Shown: positions 12,062 through 24,536, numbered from the stretch's first letter. The stretch is DNA of 64,000 nucleotides from Glandiceps talaboti (GCF_964340395.1 NC_135553.1:14795001-14859000); one strand, 5' to 3'. Numbers and translations: made by a program. Notes: generated by a model not told the origin, from the letters alone.

Positions 12062-13158
12062 CCTCCCGTAAGGGTACGAGAGGTATTAAAAGGGGCATGT
12101 GTGTCTGTGTGTGCGTGTGTGTGTGTGTGTCTGTCTGTCTGTCTGTCTGTCTGTGTCATAATTTTCTAAAAATCGGCTTGCTCCATTGTAATGAAATTTG
12201 GGATATATAATCTTTAGGGTAATAGCAAGACCTGATTAGGTTTGAGCCAGATCTGTTAATGTTTAATTAGAGAAATTTGCATATTAATGAAATCAACTAA
12301 TTACGCAGTATCTTAAAAACTGCATACTTCAATTTCAATATAATATAGTATATTCGTTAAACATAACAACATACATTTGTCCTATAAAATTCGTTGATGT
12401 ATCTTACAGCGTTAATGAATAATTTGCTTAATTAATTATTTTTGGTAATTAGGCTACATCTTAAGAATACATACTTCAAATTCAACAATTTAGTACATAC
12501 GTTAACCATAAGAAAACACATATGTCCTGTCAAGTTTGTTGATGCACCGTACAGTGTTAATGAATAATTTGCATAATTAATAATTTTCGGTAATTAGGCT
12601 ATATCTAAAGAATACATACTTCAATTCCAATATAATTTAGTACACACGTTAACCATAACAAATTGTGTATGTCCTATAAAGTTAGTTGATGTACCTTACA
12701 GTGTTAATGAATAATTTGCATAATTAATGATTTTCGGTAATTAGGCTATATCTTAAGACTGCATACTTCAATTTCAATACAACTTGGTACATACGTTAAC
12801 CATAACAAAGCGGATATGTCCTATAAAATCTTTTATATAGCTTAGTTTTAATGAAAAATTTGCATAATTAATGATTTCAGGTAACTAGGTTGTATCTTAA
12901 AAATGCAAGCTTCAAATTTCGTATAATATGATACATCAACCATAATAATACACACCTGTCCTATGAAGTTTGTTGCTACAACTTTTTCCTTTAATGAGTA
13001 TTTTGAATAATGAACGATATTCAGTAATTAAGCAGTATCATACACTCTTACATACATTAACCTAAGAAAGCACGCTTGTCCAAAAAACGAAGCCTGTTAC
13101 CATAGTTTTTTTTAGTTTAATGAGTTATTTGCATAATTAGTGATTCCCTTACGGGAGG
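12062..13158. mobile_element. TIR element with CCTCCCGTAAGGG ends and internal tandem repeat, copy 1
   Basis: Perfect 13-bp inverted termini, CCTCCCGTAAGGG at 12062-12074 and CCCTTACGGGAGG at 13146-13158, enclose a (GT)n-(CTGT)n tract (about 12100-12155) and about five degenerate copies of a roughly 147-bp unit containing GAATAATTTGCATAATTAAT. No ORF is present, so this is a non-autonomous element. The almost identical copy is at 43147-44239, and a related element is at 17077-18415. Confidence 0.75.
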
Positions 13159-13739
13159 CATTCAGTTTAAATCTGGTTATCAACTTATCAGCATGTCAGG
13201 AGTAAGTACAGAAACTGTTATCATTGAAGGCGTGAAATTTGGTTAGAAGTGCGAAAATGAAGTTCAGCATTTGCAGTTACAGTCTTTGCTGAACAAAGAA
13301 AAATATTGGGGAATAACATCTAAGGCCAAATAAAAAAAAAGTAGTTTGGTTCCGGGTACTCGACCCCACCTAGTTTTTCACGTCGACCCTAAAAGTTTTA
13401 TGTATGCGAGAAAAATAATAATAAAATCGCGAAAATCGTGAAGTCTCGCAAGAAATAGTGGAAACTGACATCAACTTAAAAAGACAACATAAAACTATTC
13501 TTCCTATCTGTAATGGCTGTACATCTGATAGGAAGAAATAAACAACACAGGGACCATTTAGAAAACAACGGAAACCTGAACTAGACACTCACACATGAAA
13601 TAAAAAAATCTACCTACCCACCTATTTTAAAATTGAATGTAATCGGAACCACACAAGTTTTTTTTACGCCTAAATATCATCTGTAAACTTCTGATTTGTG
13701 ATGGATACCTACATCAATATGACATTAATAAAAGTTAAG

Positions 13740-14180
13740 AAAAGCACAGGGCCCAACATCGATCCTTGTGGCACCCCACTAGGAATAGGGTTCCATGGTG
13801 AATTGCATCCCTGAACAAACAACAACAACAACACACTGTTGTCTGTAAGGCAGCCATTCTTCAATCCAGTTAGCTCCAACTATACATGCATGTGCTCGTA
13901 CTTTGTGGAAGGTTTTAGCAAAGTCCAGGTAGATGATATCAACGGGGAATCTTTTATCGGTGTATGTTGTTACTTCACCTAGGAATTCTAGCAGGTTTGT
14001 CAAACAGGATTTCCCTCCTGGCATTACTAATTATTTTACATAAGATAACTAATCTCAAACGGGGCGAGAGCAGTTCCAATCTTGTTTCCATAAGCTGGTG
14101 TGAACATTTTGTTTTGTTTGTGTGATGCTCTATCACGAAACGTAAGTTATTCACTCGCTTAATTCTGGCCGATTTCATAT
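13740..14180 (-). pseudogene. LINE reverse transcriptase N-terminal remnant, copy 1
   Basis: The minus-strand frame at 13779-14024 carries the conserved reverse transcriptase signatures SCLTNLLEF and VDIIYLDFAKTFHKV, and [10 protein letters not shown], which are motifs of CR1/Rex/L2-type LINEs. Frameshifts and an internal deletion follow. The second copy is at 44820-45260. Confidence 0.75.
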
Positions 14181-14517
14181 TATAGACAATTTACTCAATT
14201 GTCTAAAGGTACCCTCTGATGCACTCGAGGTGCTCAAAATTTCTCAGGATTATTGTTTGTTTGTATAAAGTTCGCACATCTTTCAAACACCGCATTTCTT
14301 AAAAGACTCCCGAACATCTCTACTATTCAGAATGAGCTTCTCTACCAGCACTCACAAACCTCCTTCGATGCACTATTACATGTAAACGCCTTGACTCGAG
14401 TTGTCATGTAGCAGTGTCAGTTGTCTCTGTCTGTCCCTCAGAGGACTGTTGAACCCCCTCAGTGTTTTCTTTATTTGTCCCCTCAGTGGACTTTTAAATG
14501 CCCCTTCACGTTTTTTA

Positions 14518-16949
14518 GCTCCGCTGTCAGCGAAAGCTGAAAGCGTAGCTTTAGGTATAGGTGGGTATTGAGGTATAGAGAGTAGAGTGAATCATAGGTG
14601 TCCGTCAAACTTTTATATTTTTACTATCTACTCCGAAAGTGACAGTCGGAATTCTTCGATATTTGGTGTGCATGTTCCCTGGGGGGAGGCTATTCAGATT
14701 TGTTCATGCCAAGTTGATCTGTGCCATTTTCAATTTTTTATGATTTTTTTTCATATAATGTCATTTTCATCAACTCCTTGAAAACCTCTTATTAGATTGC
14801 TTTGATATCTGGCGTGTTGATGCGCAGGGGGTAGCTTACTCAGATTTGTTAATTTCAAGTCAGCACATCCTCATTTTTATTTTTTATGATTTTTTTTTTG
14901 TAATTTAAAAAAAAAATGAATATGTTAATGAGCATAATGACCGACGCCATATTGGAAATCAGTCGACGAGACTTTAAGTAAACTGCCACTTTTCAAAAGA
15001 CACTATTGACGTCAAACAAGCAATGTAATATGTGCTATAGTCATAATTCTACGCATTGGGCGCCCAAATGACAAGCGTTTGTTCGAAACAGGGTTGTAAA
15101 CTTCAAATCCAATTCTGCACCCTTCTACATAATCAGCCAGTCCGCAACATCCTCATTTGCATACTCTATCCTGATTCGACCAGAAGCTGAAGGTGACCTC
15201 ATTCGACCGAGCGATTTTCCACAGCAAGTATCTTGAGTATCAACACAGGACGTTCTTGGTACTCACTAAAATCACACTTCAGACCCACTATAAAAGTGTG
15301 ATGTTTTCAGATAACATGTAACTTGTGGTTAATTCTATATTGTCGTGCACTTTGGAATGACAGTGAACCAGAATTCAGACAACTTGCGTAAGGAAGGGCA
15401 TGCCAGGCATGCGGTTGAAGTTATGGCCGACAGTTCACATGTAAAGTTAAACGACATGAACGTGTCTTGCCTTTCCAAAATGCAAATATTTGGCAAGTAA
15501 AAATAATTAAAATAATTACAACTTTAATTTGGCTTCAGACTTTGCATTATTTTTTGCGTATCTTTCCCCGTTTTACATGTAAATCCGAAAAGGTTCTCTC
15601 TCATCATGTCATCAGTGTCAGTGATCATACCGCGCGGGATAGTCCTCGGGTGCACGAGTCTGTATTACTGACTTGACTCTAAACACCGGAGGGGGAGGGA
15701 CAATTGTCAGAATCGAGTCCCGAATTCCTCCGTATGCAAGCAGGACTACGCGCGGGGCTGCTTTGAGTACGAGCGAAGTGAGGCATGTTGAGGTATTTTG
15801 TTGAGAATTATAAATATTGCGAAATGTCAAGTACAAGGTTTAAATACAATGGAATGATGAAAAAAATGGCAGAGTCTGCTGACAGGCGCCGGTCACAAGA
15901 AACACTGTGAATTAAAATATCAGACGATGTATGTATTAATCGCCGACAATCCACCCGTATGCACGAGGGACTAACCCGGAAGCAAGTCGTTGTCAGCCAT
16001 ACGTTACAGTGGTAACATCGTCCGAGAAATCGCTGCGTTCAGAGTGTCATTATTCACAGAATTGTTGTTTTCGAGTGAAAACCCGTCTTGAATTGTACAA
16101 CTCTAACAAATGAAGACATGTCAAGTTATATTTTGAAAGTTGTATCGCTAGTTTGAGACGATTTTCTCACGTACTATAGTACTATCGAGGCTTACTTGGA
16201 AGTAGTAGGACCATACTCCAGTTCATCGGGAAGTTTAGCCAGTCCGATAATTCTTTCTGGTTTAGTTTACAACACTTTTGATCACACAGATTTTGTTGTT
16301 GTGATGAAAAGAAATTAAAAAAAGATCATTTCAACCATTTCGTTGTGTTTTCTTTGTGAAAGGTAACCGAACATGAACGAGTGTTACCACTGTAACGTAT
16401 GGCTGAGAATGACTCTCTTCCGGGTACTTGAGTTTGTCGCCGTACGGAAACTAAGATGGCGATTAATACATTTCTTCCCTATATATATCTACCACAACTA
16501 GTACAAGTTGAATGTTGTTGACTTTGTAAATTTGTTAGAAAATTGAAATTCAAATTGCCTCAAAATTATTTTAGATCCCTAGTTTATTTCATTCATCATT
16601 AAAATTTTCCAGGGTTACAGCTGTAAGACACTGGAATTATTTATAGCCAACCTCAAAATCCTCTTTTTTTACTTTTTCTTGTGTGAATTTCCCAGTCATT
16701 TTTTTCTGAGATTTTGTGCAATTTTTCATAACAGTAGATTTTTGTTATAAAATGGTGACTATGGTATAAAAGTACAATACATTACCAACTTCTGTGTAAA
16801 ATGTGTTTTATAGTGAGACATCATATGAAACCACTAACCACTTTATTGCATCGCTAAAACAAAACTGCATAGTGAAGAGCTGAAGACCTGAACCACTTCT
16901 ACATGTCACCAAAATAAAAAATTGAATTAAAAAAAAAACAGCGGAGCTA
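14518..16949. mobile_element. 2.4-kb element bounded by AGCTCCGCTGT / ACAGCGGAGCT, absent from copy 2
   Basis: The left end AGCTCCGCTGT and right end ACAGCGGAGCT are inverted. Copy 2 (51013-51030) runs directly from CCCCTTCGCGTTTTT to CTCATCAGTCCCTCAG, with only about 20 extra bases beside the right end in copy 1. The flanks are a degenerate tandem repeat built on CCATGCGTTTTTCTCATCAG, so excision by unequal exchange is also possible. No long ORF is present; a further inverted repeat lies at 15928-16475. Confidence 0.55.
15928..16475. repeat. Internal inverted repeat within the 2.4-kb element
   Basis: Arms of about 90 bases pair: GCCATACGTTACAGTGGTAA near 15996 is inverted as TTACCACTGTAACGTATGGC near 16384, and the outer TGTATTAATCGCC pairs with GGCGATTAATACA. 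It looks like a foldback MITE nested in the larger element. Confidence 0.65.
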
Positions 16950-17076
16950 TTCTGACCGATAGGTCGCTTGTTTCTCATCAGTCCCTCAGCGAACTGTCCA
17001 TGCGTTTTTCTCATCAGTCCTTCAATGGACTGTTAAACGCCTCCATGCGTTTTTCGAATTTCGCCTAGCATTTTTA

Positions 17077-18415
17077 CCTTCCGTAAGGAAGGTGATAATA
17101 TACCGATGAAGTCTGTGTGTGTGTGTGTGTGTGTCTCTATCACGATTTCCGAAAGAACGGCTGCATCAATTCAAACGAAATTTCATAGACATGTTCCGTA
17201 GGGTGATGGCCAGAACTGATTAGGTTTTAGTAATAATCCGATGAATATTAATGACCAATTTGAGTAATTAATCGATCGTACGAGTATAAAGTTGGCTTCA
17301 GATTCAGATTCAGGTAGCCTTATCTTATGAACCTTATATTGAGCATCAGATGGCCACAGATCCGAAGACACCCGACGGACTCAAACCTGAAATAATACCG
17401 TTGAGCCTACAGGGAAGGATTCTGCTTCACTGCCGTCGGGTGTATTTGAGGCTACCTAGCTAAATCTGAATCTGACGCCAACTTTATACTCGTCCTCTAC
17501 ATAGCTCTACACTGAGAATGACTGTTTTCAGGGGTTTCGTACGTGCCAACCTTATTTTGTGTTTCCCTTGGATCAGCACTCTGCATTGGCTGGACAAACA
17601 CACAAAAAAGAAGACTCCGAGGCAGGGTATTTAAGTGATTCAAACTCACAAGAAAACAATTTTTTTTCTTGGCCTGAAAATAGGTTTACAATGAGCGTGG
17701 AGTTCACACACAGGTGAAATATTTATCATCGTTTCTATTTCGTCAAATATGGACTTATCATTTTCAAATTTCACACACTGATGCGCAGATGAATAAAGAG
17801 AAATCGTGTCTTTTTAGATTTTCGATTAGACGTTTGGGAAGTATTATATTGACCGCGAACCGTCTCCTTTTTACCATGTTCTTTTCCGATTTCTCTCGAT
17901 AACAAACTACCGCTGTTCGTTGCAAGGCTTGTACATAATCATTTATCTAGCTCTGTATCTCTGGATATAAATACACTCTCACATATTTATCAAGTGTAAT
18001 AATCTATAATTTATACCCAAATCATGTGTGTGGTCAAAATATGGAAAACAGACCAAGCCTCACCTAGCCTGTGAAGAAAATTTCGCGACAATGTATCAAT
18101 AATGGTGACCTATACATTGACCTCTATATAATAGTGTACAGTGAGGGCGCGCCACTCAACAAAATCTTGACAATTTTCCCGTAAACTCGTGGTGGGACAG
18201 AAGGAAGTTCGATACGCACATGCCATATCCTGGGTATGTTGGGGATCACGAAAGCCGAGTGAAGTCAAGGATGGCAAGCTTTCCTGTGCTGAGAATAGGA
18301 GGCATGGCGGGCATTTCAACAACATTTTTGACCACTATTACTTTCATTGGGATTTGACAAATCACAGATATAGAGCTAAATTTCTTGCATAAATCATGAA
18401 ATTCCTTATGGAAGG
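17077..18415. mobile_element. TIR element with CCTTCCGTAAGGAA ends, copy 1
   Basis: CCTTCCGTAAGGAA at 17077-17090 is inverted at 18402-18415 (TTCCTTATGGAAGG, one mismatch). Both this element and the one at 12062 start with a short GTAAGG-centred palindrome followed by a (GT)n tract and end in GGCATTCAG plus AATCTGGTTA, so they belong to one family. A MITE (17281-17492) sits inside. No transposase is visible. The second copy is at 51136-52463. Confidence 0.7.
17281..17492. mobile_element. Foldback MITE, CGAGTATAAAGTTGGC ends, copy 1
   Basis: CGAGTATAAAGTTGGC followed by TTCAGATTCAGATT is inverted at the right end as AATCTGAATCTGACGCC then AACTTTATACTCG. The interior contains a second small inverted repeat (ACACCCGACGG / CCGTCGGGTGT). 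Other copies are at 51332-51539 and, much shorter, in a CDC23 intron at 58289-58382. Confidence 0.75.
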
Positions 18416-18429
18416 CATTCAGCTAAAAT

Positions 18430-18668
18430 CTGGTTATTTTTTGTCCTGGCACTACGAAAGCAGTTGAAATTGCTAAGAGAAAAAACATCGACAGAATTAA
18501 GTCATGTTTCCTGTAAGGCTACAAAGTCGTAAGAGTTGATTATATTAAGGAAATCAATGATATCTGTACATCTTTGCTGAACACCTCGTATATTCCAAGT
18601 CATAAAAGATAAGGTGTTCCCTTGTATAATTCCATTACGTTTTCGAGTACACATTGGAGCAATGGTAA
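18430..18668 (-). pseudogene. LINE apurinic endonuclease N-terminal remnant, copy 1
   Basis: The minus-strand frame reads SFMTWNIRGVQQRCTDIIDF and then YDFVALQET, the first motifs of the AP-endonuclease domain of non-LTR elements, before decaying. It directly abuts the truncated sulfotransferase first exon at 18678 in both duplication copies. Confidence 0.75.
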
Positions 18669-18677
18669 AAAAATAAA

Positions 18678-18789
18678 ACATATGTATATATTGGGCAAGG
18701 ATTTAATTTTCGTCAACTTCCAGTATTAATAGACAATGTGACAGTGGTTCCTCCGAATTTTACATCAGCTATTCGTAACGATGTGAAAG
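18678..18789 (+). pseudogene. Truncated first exon of a sulfotransferase gene (lacks start and membrane anchor)
   Basis: In frame this reads YVYIGQGFNFRQLPV, then VTVVPPNFTSAIRNDVK, and ends in a donor (AAAG, then GTAAG), matching the stem-coding end of the exon at 31275-31516 (YVYFGQGFN...TSAIRGNVK) with the same phase-1 splice. Upstream of YVY there is a stop codon and LINE endonuclease sequence; the start codon and membrane anchor are gone. It lies 3 kb before gene B exon 2 and could have been its first exon. It is duplicated at 52726-52837. Confidence 0.7.
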
Positions 18790-20770
18790 GTAAGATTCCA
18801 ACAGACATACGATATTATTGCTTTCATTGGGATGGTTATCTAGAATCTATGGAACATGTAATTTCGTCTGAGTATCTCAGTACACAGCATAAATCCATGG
18901 AAGACTATAATTATTTGCAAGCCAATACAACTCTTTCTATAAAAATTAGTCTTTACAAATGTAGCAAATGTTGACAGAAAGCAACATAAGCTAATTTTTG
19001 ATAATGCTACCTATGGTACATATATAGGTTTGTGGTATTATACACTGCAGTAAAATATGATGTAACAAAAATATGTAGAATCAAATACAACTCCCAGTTG
19101 TTGGTTGTGGTGATAGGAAAGGAGAGAGAAGCGTGAACACTGTGGTTAAAGAGACATTGGGGATGTTGGTAAATGAAGAAGGTTGTTCTTGGTCCAGGCA
19201 ATGTCTACTATTTGCGGATCTGGCCTTCAACCATAGGGACTCGGAATAGGCATTTGTATTTGTTTTGAAATGTTTATTTCCAAGTTTGTTTGTTTACTTT
19301 TTACTTTGTAGAAAGAGACGCTTCCCTTGTTACAGGGGTTGCCGACATTCTCTAAGGGTCGCCGCTCGAGAGCGCTCGCTAGAATAGCTCATTCATTATT
19401 AATAAGGTAGCCATAGTAAAGCCAAAAGAACCAATTGATTTAGAAAAAAAGAACACAACACCAGCTTTTCAAATTGTTACTTTATTACGTGACACCTTGC
19501 AAGGAAAAGATGTTTTGAATCAACACTGATTTTACTAGTCATGACGTCATTTGGCATCTGTTTTCTCCGGTTGATTAAATTTTAGTTCAATCTTTACAAA
19601 TTATATGTACAACAGTTTTTCATGCTATAACCAATCGTTTTAAGCTGCATATACTGAAATATCACAATGTATAAATATATTTAATTAGTGTGTTACTTGT
19701 CTGTGGTTAGTGTTAAACTTACCTAGTGTGTTCACAAATCACTTCCTGTACCACAGACAGGGAAAAGACTGCGCCTGTATGTATAATCATAAACAATAGA
19801 GAAAGGATCTCCCCTCCACTGTCTATTATACAATAACAAATTATTAATTAAATTTTTCCCAATAAATGACTTACAAATAGGAGCTTGACATAATGTTATT
19901 CCACAATGTTTTAAGGTGGGTCGCGGCTAATTCGGTGCGCGCGTACTTTTCTGTTATCGTCACTTCACGGTTTCGAGTGTTCTAAAGATCAGCGCGGGCT
20001 ACTAATAAAGTGTCTTGTTGCGCGTTATTGCAGTGGCATAAAAAAAATTTAAAAAAAATTGGTACAAAGCTGGGAAAATTTTTAGGCCAATCGTATTGAT
20101 TCTAACGTATGAAAACGGAGATCCCGTTCATTAGGAATGAGGCCCTGATATCCGAAGCAGACATTGTTATTACATCGACCTAGCCAATATGACTGTGAAA
20201 GTACAGGCAGAAGACAGAATTTCTGGACAACATTATCTTGACAACTAAAAAAAAAAGTACCAATCATCATAAATGTCTTGTTTAAATTTTGAAGTACAAC
20301 TGACGCTCGTTGGGAAACCGTGTCGTATTTGCAATAAAGTTGCTTTAGGTGCGACAGAGCTATATTTGGAAAAGAACCAATCTTCATAGAATGAAAAGAA
20401 TACATCGGCTAAAATTTATTGTACATCTCAGTGACGGTCGGTTTGTTTAGGTAACTTTTAAAAGTAGTACTAGTACTGATCATCATAGAATAAGAAATGT
20501 TGGCGGCCAAAATGTAATGTTTTAACTCTATTTCTATAGTGGGATAAGGTTTTAATGAGGCATAAGAATTTTCTTCTCCGAGCCCCCGGGTATCTTTTTT
20601 TATTCTAATCGCTAAAATTTGATGTAAACTTACTAATTCTCATCCAATAAAAATATCATCACCTTCAATCTAATGTACAATCCATAAAAGAATGTCTCAC
20701 TCATAAAGTTAGCCAGAAATAGATTGCTTTTCAAACTGTAGAGGATGCCAAAGTTACCCTATATCTGTTA
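18790..20770. other. Intergenic/intronic, no gene seen
   Basis: Homology to copy 2 continues to about 19840, with an extra segment of roughly 400 bases at 19308-19703 that copy 2 lacks. Beyond 19840 the sequence is single-copy in the window. An open frame of 107 codons at 20082-20405 (minus) has no recognisable motif. Confidence 0.5.
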
Positions 20771-21249
20771 CCTCAGACCACTATAGACCTCTATAGTGGT
20801 CAGGTATAGTGAAACATGTTACCCACAATACATTGATGTAATTGTTGTGTATGGTGTTTAGCATCCTAATGTTTGTTTTATAAGGAAAAGTGGAAATATT
20901 GTTTTGGAATATATGTCGAATATTAATTCTATACCTTTTAGTTGTGAAGTTTCAATGGAGATTACCATGGCAACCATTGATTTTTATAGTTTTTGATTAC
21001 ACCTGTACACATTTTGAGGAACCTATAGTGTCGTCAAATAATTAATAGCGAGCCTCCTTAAGATGGAAACTATAGTAAAGTTGTTTTGTTAATCCAAAAT
21101 TAACCATTTCCAAGCTATATGTCTATAATAAAAGCTGGATAACTTGGATAGGTCCTGTCTTTTTTTAGTACGGACCAGAGGGCGCTAAACCTTAAATAGA
21201 AATTTAACATGTCACGACTCCGTTCAAACTCTTTTATAGTGGTCTGAGG
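20771..21249. mobile_element. MITE with CCTCAGACCACTATA ends
   Basis: CCTCAGACCACTATA at the left is inverted as TATAGTGGTCTGAGG at the right. No ORF is present. Small palindromic pieces of the same family are at about 21290-21330 and 31597-31637. Confidence 0.65.
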
Positions 21250-21841
21250 ATCGAGTCAGCACCAACGAGGTGCGAGGAAACGAATATGTGCCATGCGTTA
21301 GTCCTCAGACCATCAAAGAATTGTATTAGTGGTCTGACATTAGTCAATAAGCATTAATATTTGGGGAGGGGGTTGTGTGCTTTTATGAATATTATAAGAA
21401 AATAGTTCAATTAAATTTGCAGGTCAGTTTTACTGCTAATGTGCTATGAGATGGCGTTAAACAGCGTCACCATGTGATTAGAACCAATAGTCTTTGTACT
21501 GTGAGGACGCTGTTCGCCCTGTCTAAGTATCACATAGGGATATTGCAGCAGAATGTAGCTGTGTCTAGTTTTTAGGTTTGTATAAACGAACGTTTATAAT
21601 AGCGAAATTCTCGGCATGAGGGAAGGCGATCATAATCAAAATTCCCATACGACTTGACTACAGGCTATGGAGGTAAGAAGTCGATCCTTGTCCCTTTTCT
21701 AGGGTTAAGTCGGGGGTTAAGTCTATTAAATTAGAGTAACGACCTATCAAAATGTGAAAGGTACGATTGTCATACATTTATGAAGTGTATTGTTATTCAA
21801 AACCCTGAACTTGAAATGTCATCTTTTGTATATTTTACCAG

Positions 21842-23053
21842 CACAATCACAAAAGAAGTCCCTTGACTGTATTGTTCGCATGGCTGAACCGGGGACATTT
21901 CCTCTGATAGCATTGATCAGCTCTCCTGGTTCTGGTAATACATGGACTCGACATCTCATTCAACAAGCAACGGGGTTTTACACAGGATCAATGTATCAAT
22001 ACCCAGGGCTAGGTGATAATGGTAAGTTGAAGTGCACAATGTGTTCTAAATAGAAATACAAGAGAAATGACTTTGTGCATAGACCCTACTATGATTTGTG
22101 TTATTTGAAAGAACGTGTACTTACATCCAAAATATACACCCTATAACGTCTCATCATTTGTTCAACGTGGTACCCCTCCGCGAATCACTCTGACGTAATT
22201 CCCTCATTGTCAGCTTCTAGTACAGAATGGTTCCACATTCGACTTTCGATACAAGAACTGTGTCACAAGTGTACGTAGCACCTTTGAACCCAATTGTTTT
22301 ATACCGTATGGAATAGCCAAACTTCACTTGTGTTAGAGAAGTATGGACTTCAAGAGACGTTGCAGTTATTAGAAATGTCATGAATTTGAAAGTTTTACTG
22401 TATGAAATTGTGTACTGTTTGGGAAAACATACATGCATCAAAGTTGGCAGGGTAATACGGTAGCATTGCTTTCAATCAAAGGTTTGAACGATAAAGTACT
22501 GCACCATCATTCCATAATGATACATCACTGAAATTGTTCTGGTGCATACGCATTGACATAGATTTAGCGTATACTAACCACAACATTACCGAGACAGCAA
22601 CATGCGTTCAAGTAGCTGTTTGCTTTGGTGGCATGGCCGCCGAATAGGCACCCACATAATTCAAGTACATAGTACATGTTGGTCAACAAGTAAATGGGAA
22701 TGTCACCTAAACGTAGATAGTATGTACACGTGAAGTCAACCCATTCAGCCAACTTCACTTAAAATAACCGTGAAATATAACCAATTACTCGTGAGCAAAT
22801 GTTCATAATACTTAACTTGTTCGAATTACTTTCACAAGTTCCCTATACATATATACACGTATCTATATATATAATATCATAAACCACACAGTTCTGACCC
22901 AAATATTTCGAAGAGACTGAGCTGCTCTTCATCGGTGGGTCTCCAGTTCTGTCAAATTCTGTCTCTTCGAAATATTTGCGTCAGAACTGTATGGTACATG
23001 ATATTATTTATATATAGAACCTCCGTGTAAAGTGTTATATATATAGATAAAGT

Positions 23054-23118
<65 letters not shown>

Positions 23119-23137
23119 TGTGTGTGTGTGTGCGTGC

Positions 23138-23214
<77 letters not shown>

Positions 23215-24536
23215 GAATAGTGCTGATATCAGACTGTCTTCGTCTATATGCTGCCTGGAATTGCAGCAACTGTATTACAGCACTGATTTTTTTGGGTGCG
23301 AACCCAAATATTGATATATTGCACCATGATGCTGTATGTACTTCTACACAACATGTGTTTATCCACATGTGATTCAATACTATTCAAAGTATGCAATATT
23401 AATGTCATTATGTCTAACAAAACTGTTCCAGTTGCAGTCATAATCCTAAGTTATAGCAACTGTGATAGCGACCTGAAGCTTGAAACAAAGTGTGTCAGAA
23501 TATTGCGTAAATGTTAAACTATGACCTCAAACAAGTGCGTTCGTGTTTGTTTTATAAGGATATCCAGGCGAGATGGAAGACCCCTCTTCAGGCACTACTT
23601 TAACAATGAAAACTCATCACTTGTATTCGAAGCTTTCATCGGAGATGCAAAATAATTTGACCGCTGCTATTGTGCTGATACGTAACCCCATCGATGTTAT
23701 CATAACTGAAAGAAATCGACAATTTTCAAAGAGCCAAACTGCAGTAGCTTTGCACATGTGGGATAGAAGACTACGAAATAGCACAGGTAGTTTCATTGTT
23801 AATTTAGTACTCCTAGAAAGTATATAATCCTTGTTGTAAGGGCTGTCGTACTTAATTCTATGTAACATTTTCTCATGACCCGACCAACCTTACATTGCTT
23901 CAGTCTGGCGAAATAATAAAAAACGGCGCCCTCTGTGGCAGGATTAGCAAAATTGATAACGTCACTGATTACACTGATGGCGACTAAACGATCGCGTATC
24001 TGAACGAAAATTATCATTTAATTTTGTGACATTTTTGTTGTGTCAGACTACGGTGTGGTTCAAATTGTAACCGATTCGTATATTTCATTTCAGCGTGGCT
24101 AAAATTTGCCGCATTTAATGCGAGAATGTATAGGGATCGAGTTTTGACGTGGTCGGACTCTGGGCTTCCTATTCTTGTCGTCCATTACGAAAATCTCAAA
24201 CAAAACAAAATCCACGAACTGAAGAGGATGGCAGCCTTTCTTAATGTATCTGAGACTGTTACTGAAGAGAGAATACGATGCGTTATAAACAATACGGAGG
24301 GTAATTACCATCGAAAATTCGACGACAGACAGAAAGCATATGATATGTTTACAGACAAACTGAAGATTGCTGTGATAGGGTTCATGAAATCTTTGGCAAA
24401 ATACCTACCAGATTCGTCCCCAATACCGTGGGAATTATGCTTCGATCCACGGTTAGGTAACATCCCGAATATATCAAATGTACCTTCATTACCATTAAAT
24501 TATAACATACCATTGGAGAATCTCTTGAGGAAATAG
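21842..24536 (+). CDS. WSCD-like sulfotransferase, gene B (exons 2-4)
   Basis: Exons 21842-22021, 23559-23786 and 24094-24536 (stop included) join in phase 1 with AG/GT borders and encode 283 residues. The PAPS loop SSPGSGNTW is in exon 2 and the 3'-phosphate site LIRNPIDVI in exon 3; exon 4 has VVHYENLK. Compared with genes A and C, exon 3 differs in [20 protein letters not shown] and the [16 protein letters not shown] segment, and the C terminus stops at LLRK without the basic tail. Introns are shorter (1.5 and 0.3 kb). The upstream first exon at 18678 is truncated, so either another first exon is used or the gene is not expressed as a Golgi protein. An AATAAA lies 116 bases past the stop. 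Confidence 0.85.
22872..23007. mobile_element. Short foldback repeat in gene B intron 2
   Basis: Arms of about 48 bases (with CAAATATTTCGAAGAGAC near the loop) are inverted around a loop of about 40 bases. It behaves like a hairpin MITE; no target duplication is clear. Confidence 0.65.
23051..23210. repeat. Compound (AT)n-(GT)n microsatellite
   Basis: About 60 bases of AT dinucleotide run into about 95 bases of GT/GC dinucleotides in gene B intron 2. The long 'ORFs' across it are repeat translations. Confidence 0.98.
23283..23440. repeat. Segment shared with 53917-54050
   Basis: TTTTGGGTGCGAACCCAAA, a GATTCAATACT stretch and the closing TCTAACAAAAC recur in the same order at 53917-54050. 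It is either a small dispersed repeat or a trace of a gene B-like intron 2 near CDC23. Confidence 0.5.

Larger units (their letters stand above)
1..19840. repeat. Segmental duplication, copy 1 (left edge outside window)
   Basis: This block repeats in the same order and orientation at 34128-53440. Position 1 corresponds to 34128. Collinear landmarks are the LINE 3' end, sulfotransferase exons 2-4 (gene A against gene C), the hairpin at 3307, the TIR elements at 12062 and 17077, and the truncated first exon at 18678. Identity looks very high from 11.6 to 14.4 kb and lower around gene A. Copy 1 carries extra segments at 7148-10424, 14518-16949 and about 19308-19703; copy 2 carries an LTR element and an inverted segment. 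The right edge is about 19.84 kb, after which copy 1 runs into the gene B region and copy 2 into the CDC23 region. Confidence 0.93.

Noticed and set aside
20082-20405. 107-codon minus-strand frame
   Set aside because: No recognisable motif, no splice or codon evidence; length alone is not convincing in AT-rich DNA.
23118-23377. Open frames reading repeated Cys-Val, Thr-His and Tyr-Ile on both strands
   Set aside because: They are translations of the (AT)n-(GT)n microsatellite.
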